Shown here one piece after another: positions 6,343 through 6,895 of a stretch of 6,895 nt of DNA; the stretch's first letter is position 1; each line of letters opens with the position of its first letter. This DNA comes from Pseudomonadota bacterium (GTDB taxonomy: Bacteria > Pseudomonadota > Gammaproteobacteria > Burkholderiales > Ferrovaceae). The stretch is from contig JAJZEL010000136.1 of the NCBI GenBank assembly GCA_021828575.1, positions 1 through 6,895 on the forward strand, in the 5' to 3' direction. The position numbers and the translations under genes are program-made. Under the pieces are notes generated by a model, which was not told the origin of the DNA, searched no databases, and saw only the letters and a list, made by a program, of their open reading frames with translations.

Positions 6343-6895
6343 GAACCCGTTCCCCGTAACCAGTCGCATACGGCTTCAGACGACCTGAAATCATCCCATG
6401 ACCTCGCCCGACACCTGACACCATGGTGCATGGCCATGCGGATCAAGGCATTGCCCGGACCGATTTCAAGCAGGGTGTCCGCCCTGGACTCCATCAGGCT
6501 GTCCAGGCAATCCTTCCACGACAGAGCCGTACATATCTGACGGGACAAGGCACTCAACATCATGTCCCGGTTCCGGATTTCGCGCGCCATGACATCCGAG
6601 AGCACTGGCAGGCAGGACGCCGGACCCATGGCTGCCCCCAGGGCATGGCGCCAGGGCTCCAGTGCCGATGCAAGCAATGAAGTGTGGGCCGGGACACGCA
6701 CCCGAAGGCGCTGACTGCTCGTTCCTGGCACGCTTCGCAAACGCGATTCCAGTTCATCCAGGGATGATTCAAGCCCACCCACCACGTACCGATCTTCTCC
6801 CATCCTGATGGCCACCTCAGCCACAAGCCCGGAAAGCACCTGTTGCAACCGGGCACCGGATACCTGCACAGCCACCATGCCCGATGGTGCATTCC
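6339..6895 (-). CDS. Malonyl-CoA:ACP transacylase family, MdcH-like, C-terminal part (partial)
   Basis: The frame is open to the right edge, so the N-terminal part, with the GQSxGE nucleophile expected for the family, is outside the window. The visible 184 codons match the C-terminal half of FabD/MdcH acyltransferases: RVPAHTSLL (His at 6684-6686 corresponds to the catalytic His of FabD), SRQICTALSW (the conserved RQ…W segment) and LLEIGPGNAL near the end. The tail, with SWDDFRSSEAV and CDWL, reminds me more of MdcH, the malonate decarboxylase epsilon subunit that loads malonyl onto the decarboxylase carrier protein, than of housekeeping FabD; that is recalled family resemblance, not an alignment. 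An acyltransferase for polyketide or fatty-acid synthesis remains possible. Its stop overlaps the permease start (ATGA), so the two are co-translated. Met at 6878 is an internal codon, not the start. Confidence 0.75.
   Translation of the reverse strand, partial: NAPSGMVAVQVSGARLQQVLSGLVAEVAIRMGEDRYVVGGLESSLDELESRLRSVPGTSSQRLRVRVPAHTSLLASALEPWRHALGAAMGPASCLPVLSDVMAREIRNRDMMLSALSRQICTALSWKDCLDSLMESRADTLLEIGPGNALIRMAMHHGVRCRARSWDDFRSSEAVCDWLRGTGS

Noticed and set aside
5582..6424. A 280-codon minus-strand frame over the permease gene
   Set aside because: It overlaps the permease in another frame, with Cys/His/Trp-rich, non-membrane composition; the TauE/SafE frame has the two-fold repeat and a coupled start.

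Overview
The window looks like ordinary chromosomal DNA from a proteobacterium with moderately high GC. A betaproteobacterium is the best guess: a dapA–bamC (nlpB) pair followed directly by a YycJ-type metallo-beta-lactamase hydrolase suits that group, and BamC and lipobox lipoproteins point to a Gram-negative cell. No genus can be named from the sequence. I see no insertion sequence, phage gene, CRISPR array, tRNA or rRNA.

Layout, left to right. (1) At 10-261 (+) lies a tiny Ala/Pro-rich lipoprotein with an internal 42-bp tandem repeat. It ends at a strong palindromic terminator (282-310), which also serves the convergent operon on the other side. (2) At 315-3206 (-) lies a tightly packed operon read leftwards: dapA (lysine/diaminopimelate synthesis), bamC (outer-membrane protein assembly lipoprotein) and a YycJ-like MBL-fold hydrolase, with gaps of 4 and 2 bases. 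(3) At 3207-3277 is a short divergent promoter region with a repeated ATTCCGG. (4) At 3278-5595 (+) are rmlD, rmlC and a staphylococcal-nuclease-like protein. The nuclease gene appears to start at a CTG codon overlapping the rmlC stop, behind a strong GGAGG ribosome binding site. (5) At 5596-6895 (-) are a TauE/SafE-type membrane permease and, upstream of it and overlapping by ATGA, the C-terminal part of a FabD/MdcH-type malonyl transferase that runs off the right edge. The nuclease and permease stop codons abut exactly (TGATCA), with no spacer.

How the genes work together: the dapA operon joins cell-wall precursor supply, outer-membrane assembly and a nuclease-like hydrolase. RmlD and RmlC would make dTDP-L-rhamnose for surface polysaccharide, but rmlA and rmlB are not here. 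The right-hand pair suggests malonate metabolism (transferase plus possible malonate permease); this is an inference from family resemblance and translational coupling. No clearly novel multi-gene system is visible. The points most worth a second look are the CTG-started nuclease coupled to rmlC and the MdcH/TauE pair.
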